DNA from: Telmatospirillum sp.
Lineage (GTDB): Bacteria > Pseudomonadota > Alphaproteobacteria > Rhodospirillales > Magnetospirillaceae
Assembly (NCBI GenBank): GCA_009712185.1
Contig: WASQ01000054.1
Coordinates: forward strand, 38,010-102,009
Reading direction: 5' to 3'
Length of the DNA: 64,000 bases
Shown here: positions 17,904 through 27,113 of the stretch, in pieces
How positions within the stretch are numbered: position 1 is the stretch's first letter
Layout: each line of letters starts with the position of its first letter
The notes under the pieces: model-generated
Seen by the model: the letters and a program-made list of their open reading frames with translations, nothing else
Told to the model about the DNA's origin: nothing
Databases searched by the model: none
Position numbers and translations under genes: made by a program

Positions 17904-18872
17904 TCAGGGAATCGCCTGGAGCCGCTGATAGAGATCCCCCGACCAGGTGAAGGCCGTTCCCGTCAGCAGCGGAGCGGCCTTCACCCGGAAGGCATCGCGG
18001 TCCACCGGCACCAGGGTCAGCCCAAAGGACCCGGGATGCATTTCGATATCGCGTTCACGGGCCCGCATCCGGGAGGACAGGCGACGCGACAGCCGGTCGA
18101 ACAGATCGCGCACCAGCGCCTGATGATCGGGGCTGAGGCGGGCGAGGCTCCTGGCGCCGATGATCACGATCGTGGTGTCGATGAGATGCCCGGTCAGCAT
18201 CACGCAGGGAGCCACCTTGTTGAATCGGAAGTCGACGATGGCGGGCAGCGGATTCTCCTCCGCCGCCACATCGCCGTTCTTCAGGGCGTCGAACGTCTGG
18301 GCGATCGGCACCGGCACCGGATTGGCGCCCAGTTCGCGGAACAGGCGCAGCATGATCGGCGCGTTGGGCACCCGCAGTCGCAGCCCCGACAGTGCCCCGA
18401 TCCCGGGAAGCGGCCGGGCCGCATTCAGATGGCGGGTCCCGTAATAGTAATAGCCCAGCACCACCATGCCGCTTGCCGTCTCGTAACTGGCGGCAAGGTC
18501 GCGTGCCAGCGCGCTGTCGCGGAAATGCTGCCAGTGATCGAAGTCGCGGAAATTGTAAGGTGCGCTCAGAAGGCCGATCGGCGCGTAATCGCGCGCCGCG
18601 AACAACGCCCCGGCAAAGGTCATGTCGGCCCGTCCGGCACCGATCGCCTCGATCAGGCGGGTGTCCTGATCGCCCAGTTGCCCGTTCGGAATGATCTTGA
18701 GTTCGATCTGGTGCTGGCTGCGCCGCGCCAGTTCCTCCCTGGCCTCGAGAAGCGCCTGCTGCTGCACCGATGTTTCAGGGTACATATGGGCGAACACCAG
18801 GGTTTCCGTCGCCCGTGCCGGAAGGCCGGCGGTCACCAAGGCCAGACAGAGGATGGTCGCGAGACGCCCCAT
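17904..18872 (-). CDS. TRAP-type solute receptor (DctP family)
   Basis: A 322-residue periplasmic binding protein with a signal peptide (MGRLATILCLALVTAGLPARA). The DctP fold shows in FAHMYPETSVQQQALLEARE, the NGQLGDQDTRLIEAIGAGRA block and the ligand-gating Arg region GLRLRVPNAPIMLRLFRELG. No TRAP membrane subunits (DctQ/M) lie beside it. It is instead the last gene of a three-gene minus-strand operon behind a histidine kinase and an EAL-type response regulator, with gaps of 14 and 18 bp. This suggests that it acts as a ligand-sensing subunit for the kinase and is not a transport component. Confidence 0.88.
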   Translation of the reverse strand: MGRLATILCLALVTAGLPARATETLVFAHMYPETSVQQQALLEAREELARRSQHQIELKIIPNGQLGDQDTRLIEAIGAGRADMTFAGALFAARDYAPIGLLSAPYNFRDFDHWQHFRDSALARDLAASYETASGMVVLGYYYYGTRHLNAARPLPGIGALSGLRLRVPNAPIMLRLFRELGANPVPVPIAQTFDALKNGDVAAEENPLPAIVDFRFNKVAPCVMLTGHLIDTTIVIIGARSLARLSPDHQALVRDLFDRLSRRLSSRMRARERDIEMHPGSFGLTLVPVDRDAFRVKAAPLLTGTAFTWSGDLYQRLQAIP

Positions 18873-18886
18873 GATCCTTCTCCCCT

Positions 18887-20617
18887 TCAGACGGCGGGCG
18901 GTCCCGATAACGGGACCGGTGGCGAAGCCTGCGGTGACACTTGTGGCCGATCGGGGGCCGTCGCGGTTCCGGACGCCGGAAAGACCGTTGACGCCGGCGC
19001 CGGCTGCGCGGGCGCGATGAGGGGAACGGTCACGGTGAACCGGGCCCCGTCACCCGGCCGGCTGGCGACGTCGATGGTGCCGCCCAGGACATGGACGACG
19101 ATACCGTGAACAATGTTCAGGCCGAGGCCGCTGCCCCCCTTGCCGAACCGCGTGGTGAAGAAGGGCTCGAACAGATGGGGCATATGCTCCGGCAGAATCC
19201 CTTTGCCATTGTCGGCAACCACCATCACCGCCCGGTCCCCCTCCCGCGCGGCCTCGATGACGACCGTTCCCTCGCGCCCGCCCTCCAGGCCGTGGATGAT
19301 GGCGTTGCCCAGCAGATTGCCGATCACCTGCCCCAGGGGCCCGGGGAAACTGTCCATCTCGATGCCGGACGGGGCCCGCACCTCAAGATGGATGGCCTGA
19401 TGCTTGAACTGCGGCATGGTGGTCTGAACCACCTGATGGATGATTTCCGCGAGATCCAATCGCCGTCGTGAGCTGCTGGTCTGGTCGACGGCGACCTGCT
19501 TGAACGTCCGGATCAGGTCGCTGGCCCGTTCCAGCGTCATCGCCATCAATCCGCTGGCCCGGCCGACGCGGTCGACGAAGGCGTCGAGGTCGGACTTGCG
19601 CAACTGGTTATCCCCGACCTTCCGGGAAAACTCCCGATGTGCCTCGACCAGAGTGGTCGCCACGGTGTAGGCGGAGCCCAGGGGCGTGTTGATCTCGTGG
19701 GACACACCCGCCACCATGCGGCCAAGTGCCGCCAGACGCTCGGCCTCCAGCAGTTCCCGTTCGGCTGTTTGCAACCGGCGCAGGCTCTCCTTCTCGTCCT
19801 CGATCAGCCGGTGACGTTCCAGAAGCCGTTCGCGCAATTCGTGAAGCGCCATCGACATGACGCCGATCTCGTCGCGCCGGTGTCCCGCCGGGGCGGCCTC
19901 GGCGGCGACGGTCAGGTCGTCCTCCGCCATGCGCCGCATCACCGCGGTCAGGTCGGTCACCGGCTTGGTCACGCCGCGGACGATGAAGACCCCCAGAAGG
20001 CAGGACAGCACCAGTGTCCCGGCCGACACCACCAGGATCGTCACGGCCGTCGCATCATAAATGCGCTTGCTGCTTCCCGCCGCCCGCGCGCCCCGATCGG
20101 ACGCCAGGGCCATGGTTTCACGCAGGCGGTCGCGTGCCGCCCGGAAGTCGCGTTCGCCCTCGGCATTGTAGATGGTGCGCGCCTCCTCCATGCCGCCACC
20201 GCGGAAGACGTGCCACAGCATGTTCCGACTGCGCGCCTGATAGGATTTCCAGGCCTCGTCGAAGGCGGCAATCACACTGTCCTCGCTCGGACCATGGATC
20301 CTTGAGCGTTCGTAGACATTGCGCAGCACATAGACCTGGTCGCGGGCGTTCCACAGCAGTTCCTCGGATGACAGGCGCTCGGTTTCGTCCTGGGTCAGAA
20401 GGCTGCGACCTTCGATGACGCGGTAGTTTTCCACCGCCGACATCATGTCGCCCAGGATGCCGATCGACGGCAGCCAGACGTCGCGGATCGCCGCCGTCTG
20501 GTCGTTGACCCGGCCAAGCGCGACAATCGCGGCGCCGCCCGACAGGATGTCGAGCGACAAGACGATGGCGAAGGCGCCATAAACCTTGGCCCGGAGCGTC
20601 AGGTCGCGGATGCGCAT
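18887..20617 (-). CDS. Membrane sensor histidine kinase
   Basis: A 576-residue kinase. The N-terminal transmembrane helix (about 10-32), a four-helix-bundle periplasmic domain and a second helix near 192-215 precede a HAMP segment (TKPVTDLTAVMRRMAEDDLT). A coiled coil (EDEKESLRRLQTAERELLEA) leads to the dimerisation box with phospho-accepting His in MVAGVSHEINTPLGSAY. ATP-binding boxes are LLGNAIIHGLEGG (N-box), VADNGKGILPEHMPHLFEPF (G1/F) and GGSGLGLNIVHGIV (G2). A Pro/Ala-rich tail closes the protein. It sits between the EAL regulator and the DctP receptor, so periplasmic ligand sensing probably feeds cyclic-di-GMP turnover. Confidence 0.92.
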   Translation of the reverse strand: MRIRDLTLRAKVYGAFAIVLSLDILSGGAAIVALGRVNDQTAAIRDVWLPSIGILGDMMSAVENYRVIEGRSLLTQDETERLSSEELLWNARDQVYVLRNVYERSRIHGPSEDSVIAAFDEAWKSYQARSRNMLWHVFRGGGMEEARTIYNAEGERDFRAARDRLRETMALASDRGARAAGSSKRIYDATAVTILVVSAGTLVLSCLLGVFIVRGVTKPVTDLTAVMRRMAEDDLTVAAEAAPAGHRRDEIGVMSMALHELRERLLERHRLIEDEKESLRRLQTAERELLEAERLAALGRMVAGVSHEINTPLGSAYTVATTLVEAHREFSRKVGDNQLRKSDLDAFVDRVGRASGLMAMTLERASDLIRTFKQVAVDQTSSSRRRLDLAEIIHQVVQTTMPQFKHQAIHLEVRAPSGIEMDSFPGPLGQVIGNLLGNAIIHGLEGGREGTVVIEAAREGDRAVMVVADNGKGILPEHMPHLFEPFFTTRFGKGGSGLGLNIVHGIVVHVLGGTIDVASRPGDGARFTVTVPLIAPAQPAPASTVFPASGTATAPDRPQVSPQASPPVPLSGPPAV

Positions 20618-20635
20618 GAACCGCCTCCTCCCCCG

Positions 20636-22825
20636 TCAGGCTCTCCGTTGCTCCAGCCAGCGGGCCAGATCCTCCGGCTCATGCGGCCGGGAATAGAAAA
20701 ATCCCTGGACATTGCCGATACCGGCATCCCTGACCGCGCCCAGATGCTCCTCGGTCTCGACCCCTTCGGCGATGGTTTCCAGCCCGAGGCCGTTGCAGAT
20801 TTCCCCGATGGAGCGGAGCATCGACCGGGCCTTGGGATCGCTCGATACCTCCAGCAGGAAGGACCGGTCGATCTTCACCACGTCGAGCGGCATCAGCCGG
20901 ATCATCGACAGGGAGGAATGGCCGGTGCCGAAATCATCGAGCGCGATCTTATAGCCCAGCGCCGCCGCCTCGCGCAGTTGCGAGATCGCTCCTTCGCCAT
21001 CCAGCAGCGCGGACTCGGTGATCTCCCACTCTACCATCCCGGGCGACAGCCCCTCGGCCCGGACGATCCGGTGAAGGCCGGCCAGGCTGTCGGACCGGCG
21101 GAGCTGCACCGGCGAAATATTGATCGCCACCCGATCGATCACCCCGGTAGTCAGGAACGGCCGCATGTCCCGGCAGGCCCGGCGTGTCACCCATTTTCCG
21201 AGATCGGCGATCAGGCCCGTGGCTTCCGCCACCGGAATGAACAGCGCCGGCGACACCGGCCCCCGGATCGGGTGGCGCCAGCGCAGCAGGGCCTCGACCG
21301 CGACCACCCTGCCGCTGCCAAGCTGGATCTGCGGTTGGTAGCACAGATAGATCTGGTCGTTTTCCATGGCCTCGCGCAGCTCATGGGCCAGAAGAATGCG
21401 GGACCGCTGACTGTCCTCGATCTCGGGAGTGTAGGCGGTGATCCCTCCCAGCCGCGCCTGCTGCGCCTTGTGCAGGGCGGTTTCGGCGCGCCGGATCAGT
21501 TCGCGGCCGCTGATCGGCCCGGAGGGCGCCAGCGCATAGCCGAAGGACAGCCCGACCCAGAGCGTCCGGCTGCCGACCGTCAGTGGCAGTTCGATCCGCT
21601 GCATGGCGGCCAGGGGGTCCGTCCCGGCTCCGCCATCGAGCAGGACCGCGAAAACGTCGCTGAACAGGCAGCCGATCGCCTCGGCCTGCGGCTGCACCTC
21701 GGCCAGACGCAGCGACAGGGCGCGCAGAACCTCCTCGCCGAACCGGTGTCCCAGCAGGATGACATAGTCGAAATAGCGGTCGATGCCGATGGCGAGAACG
21801 CCAAGGGATTGTCCCGCGGCAAGCCGTTCCTCGATGGTCCGTTCGAACCGGACCCGGGTGGGCAGGCCGGTGACGCGGTCGACATAGGCGGCGGCCGACG
21901 CGGCCTCGAACAGCCGGACATTCTCGAACCCCAGCGACACATTGCGGCAGTAGAGCAGCAGAAGCTCCCGGTCCAGCGGCCGGAGTTCGGTCCGGCCGCG
22001 GACATAAATCGCCCCGATCCAGTCATCGCCCGCGATGAACAGCGCCATGTCGTCGGCGCCCGTCACCTCCGCCCGCCGCTTGAGGGCCAGGGCGATGGAC
22101 TGCGCCGCCTGGGGATCATCGATCTCGGAAACCGGACGATCCACCGCGTCGGCATATTTGCCGGCCGCCCCCACCACCACGGGCTCACCGCCGGTGGCGC
22201 GCTGGGCGACACAGACCAGCCCGTCCGGCTCGACATGAAGATGGGCCGCGATCTGCGTGACGACACCCCGCGCGAAATCATCGATCCCCCTGCGGCGCAT
22301 CATCTCCGACGACGCCTCGATCACCATCCGGAGGCCGCGCCGGTTCATCTCCAGCGCGATGATCTGCTGATAGGACCGGATCGCGCAGGCCACCGCCGTC
22401 CACAGGCGCACCTGGGTCAGCTCGGACTTTTCCTTGTAGTCGTTGATGTCGAACCGCCGGATCACCTCCATGGGCGGCGCATATCCCGGCTGCCCGGTCC
22501 GCAGGATGATGCGGATGGCGCTGTTGCCCATGACCTCGCGGATCTCGCGGACAAGATCGAACCCGGCATGCTCGGTCTCCATCACGACGTCGAGAAGCAG
22601 GCAGGCCATATCGGGCGTGGTCTCGACCAGCCGCCGGCCGGACTCGCGCGAATTGGCATAGACAATGGAAATCGGGCGCCCCTCGAACAGGGTCCCCTCC
22701 AGCGCGATCCGCGTCGCCTCGAACACCGACGGCTCGTCGTCGACGACGCCGATGATCCACGGCGACAGGGATTCGCCCTGCCCGGGCGACGGCTCCTCGG
22801 CCAGGAACGTCACGACGTCGCTCAT
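20636..22825 (-). CDS. Response regulator with DUF3369, degenerate GGDEF and EAL domains
   Basis: A 729-residue signalling protein. The receiver domain (about 20-150) has phospho-acceptor Asp in LLLDVVMETEHAGFD. It is followed by a DUF3369-type region (about 165-320), a GGDEF-like domain whose active motif is replaced by LFSDVF (so probably no cyclase activity), and an EAL domain from about 490. The EAL domain keeps VEALLRWRHP, the Asn in INISPVQLR, EITES, DDFGTGHSSLSMI, KIDRSF and AEGVETEEH. These are the metal and substrate residues expected of an active c-di-GMP phosphodiesterase. First gene of the operon with the histidine kinase and the DctP receptor. Confidence 0.92.
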   Translation of the reverse strand: MSDVVTFLAEEPSPGQGESLSPWIIGVVDDEPSVFEATRIALEGTLFEGRPISIVYANSRESGRRLVETTPDMACLLLDVVMETEHAGFDLVREIREVMGNSAIRIILRTGQPGYAPPMEVIRRFDINDYKEKSELTQVRLWTAVACAIRSYQQIIALEMNRRGLRMVIEASSEMMRRRGIDDFARGVVTQIAAHLHVEPDGLVCVAQRATGGEPVVVGAAGKYADAVDRPVSEIDDPQAAQSIALALKRRAEVTGADDMALFIAGDDWIGAIYVRGRTELRPLDRELLLLYCRNVSLGFENVRLFEAASAAAYVDRVTGLPTRVRFERTIEERLAAGQSLGVLAIGIDRYFDYVILLGHRFGEEVLRALSLRLAEVQPQAEAIGCLFSDVFAVLLDGGAGTDPLAAMQRIELPLTVGSRTLWVGLSFGYALAPSGPISGRELIRRAETALHKAQQARLGGITAYTPEIEDSQRSRILLAHELREAMENDQIYLCYQPQIQLGSGRVVAVEALLRWRHPIRGPVSPALFIPVAEATGLIADLGKWVTRRACRDMRPFLTTGVIDRVAINISPVQLRRSDSLAGLHRIVRAEGLSPGMVEWEITESALLDGEGAISQLREAAALGYKIALDDFGTGHSSLSMIRLMPLDVVKIDRSFLLEVSSDPKARSMLRSIGEICNGLGLETIAEGVETEEHLGAVRDAGIGNVQGFFYSRPHEPEDLARWLEQRRA

Positions 22826-23046
22826 CCTCTCCCTCCCGCTCTCCGGACAAATCCGCGCCGGCTTTGTAAAACCGCCGGTCTGTTGGGACGCTGCGTCCGT
22901 TATCCGCCCTGGAGTCTTTCTATTTCGTTGATGATCCTTTCCGCAAAACCATAGCGCGACAGCCTGGAAACGCCGTCCAGGCCATCACCTCCGAGATCTG
23001 CCACTTTGACGATAGTCGCAAAGAGCGCGCGTCGCAGTGATATCGC

Positions 23047-23961
23047 TCACTCTCCGGCAGCGGCGCCGGGATCGTCGCCAGCCGCCAGCCGGGCCAGCGC
23101 CAGCGCGCCCTCACGGCTGGCGGCACCGCAGACGAATCGGGCGGGATGGCAGAAGGTGGCGTCGGCTACACCGGTGATCCGGGCCAGTTCGGCATCGCGC
23201 AGGCCCGCCCAGGCGTCGGGCAGCGGCCGCCGCTGGGCGAAAGATCCGGGCTCCGGCGGAACCGCGCTGCAAGTCCAGGCTTTGCCGGCGGGGCGAACGA
23301 CGTAAAGAAGGCTGTCGAGCCCCAGTGTGAAGACGGCGTCCTCCCAGGGGACGCGGCGATCCAGCACCAGGATGGCCGGATCGGAGGACTGCGCCCGGGC
23401 GGCCGAAACGGTTTCCTCCGCCAGAACAGCAGCATAGGCGCGCGCGCAGGCGCGCTCCAGGATCATGCCCGCCAGCCGCGCGGCCTCGCAAAAGGAGTCC
23501 GTCTCGTCCCGCCCCTCCTCGGCGAAGGTCGGGTTCCACGCTTCGAGAAGCGCCGAGACATGGCCCGGCATCTGCAGGGCGGCGCCGTTATCCATCAGAT
23601 CGACATCGCGCACCAGCCCGGCGTCGACGGACCGCCAGACCCGCTCAACCCCGGCCGGAGCGACGGGAGCCGGCAGGGCGGCGGTCACGACCTCGCGGCC
23701 GAAGGCGCGCCACACAAGGCCTGCCGAACTATAGGGCGCGCCGGCGGTCCGGAGGGGCCTGTCGCGCATGTGGTGGTCATAACGGCGCGCGGCCGGATCG
23801 AAAATCCCGCCGACGTCGAAGACCACGTCGGCACCGGACAGACCGGCCTCGTCGCGCGTCCGGATCAGAGTAACCTGCCCCCCGGTGGCGGCATGGAGCA
23901 TGGCGAAGGCGAAGATATCGTCGGCATGGAAGGTGCCATTATGGGTTGCGACGGTCAGCAA
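23047..23961 (-). CDS. MYG1-family (UPF0160) metal-dependent hydrolase
   Basis: A 304-residue DHH-like hydrolase of the MYG1 family, whose eukaryotic members are 3'-5' RNA exonucleases. The family signature begins the protein, THNGTFHADDIFAFAML. YDHHMRD follows around residue 60, then VDLMDNGA near 125, and GVADATFCHPARFVCGA near the C-terminus. The HADD and DHH boxes supply likely metal ligands. Length is typical for bacterial members. It is preceded by about 220 bp in which I see no gene (22826-23046). Its bacterial role is not established. Confidence 0.85.
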   Translation of the reverse strand: MLTVATHNGTFHADDIFAFAMLHAATGGQVTLIRTRDEAGLSGADVVFDVGGIFDPAARRYDHHMRDRPLRTAGAPYSSAGLVWRAFGREVVTAALPAPVAPAGVERVWRSVDAGLVRDVDLMDNGAALQMPGHVSALLEAWNPTFAEEGRDETDSFCEAARLAGMILERACARAYAAVLAEETVSAARAQSSDPAILVLDRRVPWEDAVFTLGLDSLLYVVRPAGKAWTCSAVPPEPGSFAQRRPLPDAWAGLRDAELARITGVADATFCHPARFVCGAASREGALALARLAAGDDPGAAAGE

Positions 23962-24065
23962 GGGGACATCCCTCCGGGCTGTTGATCGGACATGTCTCCG
24001 GCCGGTATCGCCAGAGAAAGACCGCCAAAGTCATAAGGGACGCCGGCGCTCCTGCGCAACCCCGG

Positions 24066-24788
24066 TCAATCCCCGTCGCCGGCCCAACGCTCCACCAGCC
24101 GCTCCACCGCGACATTCTCGCCGACCGACAGGGCGCACAACCGGGACAGATGGGTGTGGGAAAGACCGGTTTCCTCCGCCCAGGCATTGAACTGGTCCTG
24201 GATCTTCCGGAAATCGCGCTTCGAGGTCGGATTTTCGGCGATATCGAGACCCGCGTCGCGCAAACAGAGCACCACGTCGCGGGACAGGACAAAGCCGTCC
24301 ACCCCGATGAAACGCAGAAAATACTGTCCCGTCCTGCCCCCGAGCCGGTCGCCCTGTTTCGCCAGCAGGTCCAGGAGGCCGATCTGATCGGTCGCGGGCC
24401 AGCCCGCCAGAAACCGGCCGAATCCGCCCTCGCGCGCCGACACCTCGGAGACAAACCGCGCATTGCGGGCAACGGCCATGATCTTGCGGCCATTGCGGAC
24501 GATGCGGCGGTCGGACGCCAGATGATCCCAGAAGTCCGGGGGCTGGAACAAAAGACTCCCGGGGGCGAACCCCAGGAACGCCTCCTCGAACCCCGGCCAT
24601 TTGGTGTCGATGACGGTCCAGGCGAAACCCGAACAGAAAATCCGGCGGGTCATTTCCGCCAGCACCCGGTCGTCCGTTGTTTTCTCCAGCGCCTCCCGGG
24701 ATGGACGAGGGGGCAGCAGACGCGCCAACGCCTCTTCCCCGCCCTTGCGGCGGGCGGCCCTGGCGCGGATTTCGGCAATTGGCGTCAT
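24066..24788 (-). CDS. DNA-3-methyladenine glycosylase I family protein
   Basis: A 240-residue protein resembling DNA-3-methyladenine glycosylase I (Tag), a base-excision enzyme for alkylated adenine. The match is to the Tag-type core: FCSGFAWTVIDTKWPGFEEA, PPDFWDHLASDRRIVRNGRK and GQYFLRFIGVDGFVLSRDVV. The N-terminal CxW zinc motif of E. coli Tag is not evident, so it belongs to a divergent branch often annotated simply as a 3-methyladenine glycosylase. The ATG at 24788 is preferred to an earlier in-frame start that would add a low-complexity tail. It stands alone between the MYG1 and zinc-ribbon genes. Confidence 0.75.
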   Translation of the reverse strand: MTPIAEIRARAARRKGGEEALARLLPPRPSREALEKTTDDRVLAEMTRRIFCSGFAWTVIDTKWPGFEEAFLGFAPGSLLFQPPDFWDHLASDRRIVRNGRKIMAVARNARFVSEVSAREGGFGRFLAGWPATDQIGLLDLLAKQGDRLGGRTGQYFLRFIGVDGFVLSRDVVLCLRDAGLDIAENPTSKRDFRKIQDQFNAWAEETGLSHTHLSRLCALSVGENVAVERLVERWAGDGD

Positions 24789-24981
24789 CGATGGATTCTC
24801 TCTCCGGCCGCCTCCAGCCCGACGGGAGGCCCGTCCGTTATCGGCACCCCCTCCCCTTCTGTCAATCGCCGCCAAGACAGATCCGGGGGCGCACGCTCAG
24901 AGGAACACGGCTCAGGACGTGCACCGTCCGTCGACCGGATGACAGTCCGGGATCGTCGCCTTCGTGGCGACGCCCCCCGCC

Positions 24982-25221
24982 TCAATCGCGCCCGAGCCGG
25001 GCCCGGAGACCGGGATGGCCGGCCCAGGCCGGCATGGTGGCCATATAGGCGAGAGTCTGCCGTTCCGCGTCTGCGCGCGATGCCCCCCGCCGTTCCTGCC
25101 AGCTCACCATGCGGTCGAACCGGGTCTCGAAATCCTGCAGATCCCCGTTTTCATCGACGCAGTGACAGCAATAGACACCGCTTTCGATCGGCATCCCGCA
25201 GCTTTCGCAATGATAGGTCAT
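24982..25221 (-). CDS. Small zinc-ribbon domain protein
   Basis: A 79-residue protein with a putative zinc ribbon at the N-terminus: CESCGMPIESG followed by YCCHCVDENG, giving two CxxC knuckles. A helical tail, METRF-like (FETRFDRMVSWQERRGASR), completes it. This matches the small 'putative zinc ribbon' family (zf-ribbon_2) that is often encoded beside regulators. It is 44 bp downstream of the MarR gene on the same strand and may be co-expressed with it. The frame continues upstream, antisense-like, through the MarR gene; only the part from 25221 is credible. Confidence 0.75.
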   Translation of the reverse strand: MTYHCESCGMPIESGVYCCHCVDENGDLQDFETRFDRMVSWQERRGASRADAERQTLAYMATMPAWAGHPGLRARLGRD

Positions 25222-25265
25222 AAGCGTCTCCCAATGTCCGTTGCCGACCCGCGGACGGGCCATCC

Positions 25266-25757
25266 TCATCCCCGGTCGATATCCGGCGTCGCCCGGGGGT
25301 CCGGATCCGCCTCCGGTGGCGGCGGGGGATCGGCGCGCAGCAGCTCCGTCATCCGGTCCAAGAGGCGGATCAGGTCCGCCCGCTCCGACGGTGTGAAACC
25401 GGCGGCGGCCGCATCCAGGCGACGCAGGTCGAGAACCCGCTCCGCTTCGGCGAGCCTTGCCATCCCCGGCCCCGACAGCCACAGCAGATGCCGGCGGCCG
25501 TCGGCGGGATCGCGATCACGCTCGATCAGGCCGGCCGTGACCAGCGGCTCGATCATCTCGCTCAGCGTCGATGCCGCCCGGTCGAAATGACGGGTCAGCT
25601 CTCCGATCGTCGCCGGACCGGCCTGCGCCAGATGCTGCAACAAGGCCACGGTTTCGGGAGTGAGGCGGTCGCGCCGATCCCGGATCCGCCGAACGGCAAG
25701 ACGATAGGTGGCGCGGAACAGACAATCGAACCGCCGGGCGAAATCACCGGTTTCCAT
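25266..25757 (-). CDS. MarR-family transcriptional regulator
   Basis: A 163-residue winged-helix regulator. The DNA-binding region reads ALLQHLAQAGPATIGELTRH then FDRAASTLSEMIEPLVTAGL and IERDRDPADGRRHLLWLS, the helix-turn-helix and wing of MarR proteins. The C-terminal tail is rich in Pro and Asp. It is divergent from the THUMP-domain methyltransferase gene with about 120 bp between them, and is followed by the small zinc-ribbon gene. The ligand and targets are unknown; autoregulation from the divergent region is likely by analogy. Confidence 0.88.
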   Translation of the reverse strand: METGDFARRFDCLFRATYRLAVRRIRDRRDRLTPETVALLQHLAQAGPATIGELTRHFDRAASTLSEMIEPLVTAGLIERDRDPADGRRHLLWLSGPGMARLAEAERVLDLRRLDAAAAGFTPSERADLIRLLDRMTELLRADPPPPPEADPDPRATPDIDRG

Positions 25758-25879
25758 GACATGACGTTAGGCCCGGGAGAACCCTTCGTAAATCCCGAAC
25801 GATCCGTTTCAACGGCATGATCTCCGCGCCATCGCGGCGGGATTCGACAGGCCGGTGCTCTTCGGGATATGTAGGCGTC

Positions 25880-27019
25880 ATGACGACAGAGACGATGTTC
25901 GAAATTTTCCTGGTGACGGCTCCGGGGCTGGAGTCCGTCCTGGCCGGCGAAGTCGCCGCCCTCGGTTTCAAAAATCCGGTGACGGTGAAGGGCGGCGTGA
26001 CCGTGACGGGAGGCTGGACCGACATCTGGCGCGCCAATCTGGAGCTGCGCGGCGCCGCCCGCGTGCTGGCGCGCATCGGCGCCTTCCGGGCGTTTCATCT
26101 GGCGCAGCTCGACAAGCGCGCGCGGAAATTCCCCTGGGCCGACGTGCTGCGCCCTGATGTGCCGGTCCGGGTCGAGGCCTCCTGCAAGGGATCGCGGATC
26201 TACCATGCCGGTGCCGCCGCGGAACGGATCGGCCGCGCCATTGCCGAGGAACTGGGGGCGCCGGTCGCGGATGACGCGACGGTGTGCGTCAAGGCGCGCA
26301 TCAAGGACGATCTTTGCACCCTCAGCATCGACAGTTCCGGCGAGGCGCTTCACCGGCGCCATCACAAGGAGGCCGTCAACAAGGCGCCGATGCGCGAAAC
26401 ACTGGCGTCGCTGTTCCTGCGTCAATGCGGGTTCGACGGGGTGGAACCGGTGGTGGATCCCATGTGTGGATCCGGATCCTTCGTGATCGAGGCCGCCGAG
26501 ATCGCCGCCGGCCTCGCCCCCGGCCGGTCCCGCCACTTCGCCTTCGAACAACTGGCAACCTTCGATGCCGGTGCCTGGCAACAGATGCGCGAAGAGGCCG
26601 CCGGACGGAGCCCCGCGGAACGGCCGGAGGATGCCGGCCCCCGCTATTTCGGCAGCGACCGCGACCAGGGGGCCGTCACCATGAGCCGGGACAATGCCGG
26701 ACGGGCCGGCGTGGCGGATCTGACGCGGTTCACCTGCCAGACCGTGAGTGCGCTTACACCTCCGGACGGAGTGCCTCCGGGGCTCGTCATCGCCAACCCG
26801 CCCTATGGGGAGCGGATCGGCGAGACGAAACGGCTGCACGCCCTTTATCACGCGCTGGGACAGACCTTGCGCGACCGGTTTTCCGGCTGGCGCGCCGCCA
26901 TCATCACCAATGACGCGGCACTGGCCCGCGCCACGGCCCTGCCCTTTCTCCCGTCTCCGCCCCCGGTGTCGCACGGGGGCCTGCCGGTCCGGCTTTATCG
27001 GACCGCCGCCCGGCCCTGA
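25880..27019 (+). CDS. THUMP-domain rRNA N2-guanine methyltransferase (RlmL/YpsC-like)
   Basis: A 379-residue SAM-dependent methyltransferase that should modify a guanine in 23S rRNA (RlmL-N/YpsC group). An N-terminal ferredoxin-like and THUMP region (residues 1-150, including VEASCKGSRIYHAGAAAERI) precedes the KAPMRETLASLFLRQCGFDG block. The catalytic domain has the SAM motif VDPMCGSGSFVIEAAEIAAG and the methyl-acceptor motif NPPYGERIG. ATG 25880 fits the domain start; the longer open frame adds nothing conserved. It lacks the C-terminal RlmK half found in E. coli RlmL, as is usual outside gammaproteobacteria. Confidence 0.9.
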   Translation: MTTETMFEIFLVTAPGLESVLAGEVAALGFKNPVTVKGGVTVTGGWTDIWRANLELRGAARVLARIGAFRAFHLAQLDKRARKFPWADVLRPDVPVRVEASCKGSRIYHAGAAAERIGRAIAEELGAPVADDATVCVKARIKDDLCTLSIDSSGEALHRRHHKEAVNKAPMRETLASLFLRQCGFDGVEPVVDPMCGSGSFVIEAAEIAAGLAPGRSRHFAFEQLATFDAGAWQQMREEAAGRSPAERPEDAGPRYFGSDRDQGAVTMSRDNAGRAGVADLTRFTCQTVSALTPPDGVPPGLVIANPPYGERIGETKRLHALYHALGQTLRDRFSGWRAAIITNDAALARATALPFLPSPPPVSHGGLPVRLYRTAARP

Positions 27020-27113
27020 GACCCGGTCTCGATGCGGAAAAAGTCTTCGGGACCGGGATGGCCCGTTGCGGGCCTGTCGAACGGCTCATGCATCGGCAGA
27101 CCCTGAGCGGACG

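Noticed and set aside
18036..19109. A 357-codon plus-strand frame
   Set aside because: It covers the DctP gene and the end of the histidine kinase gene on the other strand; no motif supports it.
20648..22954. A 768-codon open frame on the plus strand
   Set aside because: It is antisense to the EAL response regulator, whose domains are unmistakable. The plus-strand product has the Gly/Arg/Pro-rich composition of a shadow frame in GC-rich DNA.
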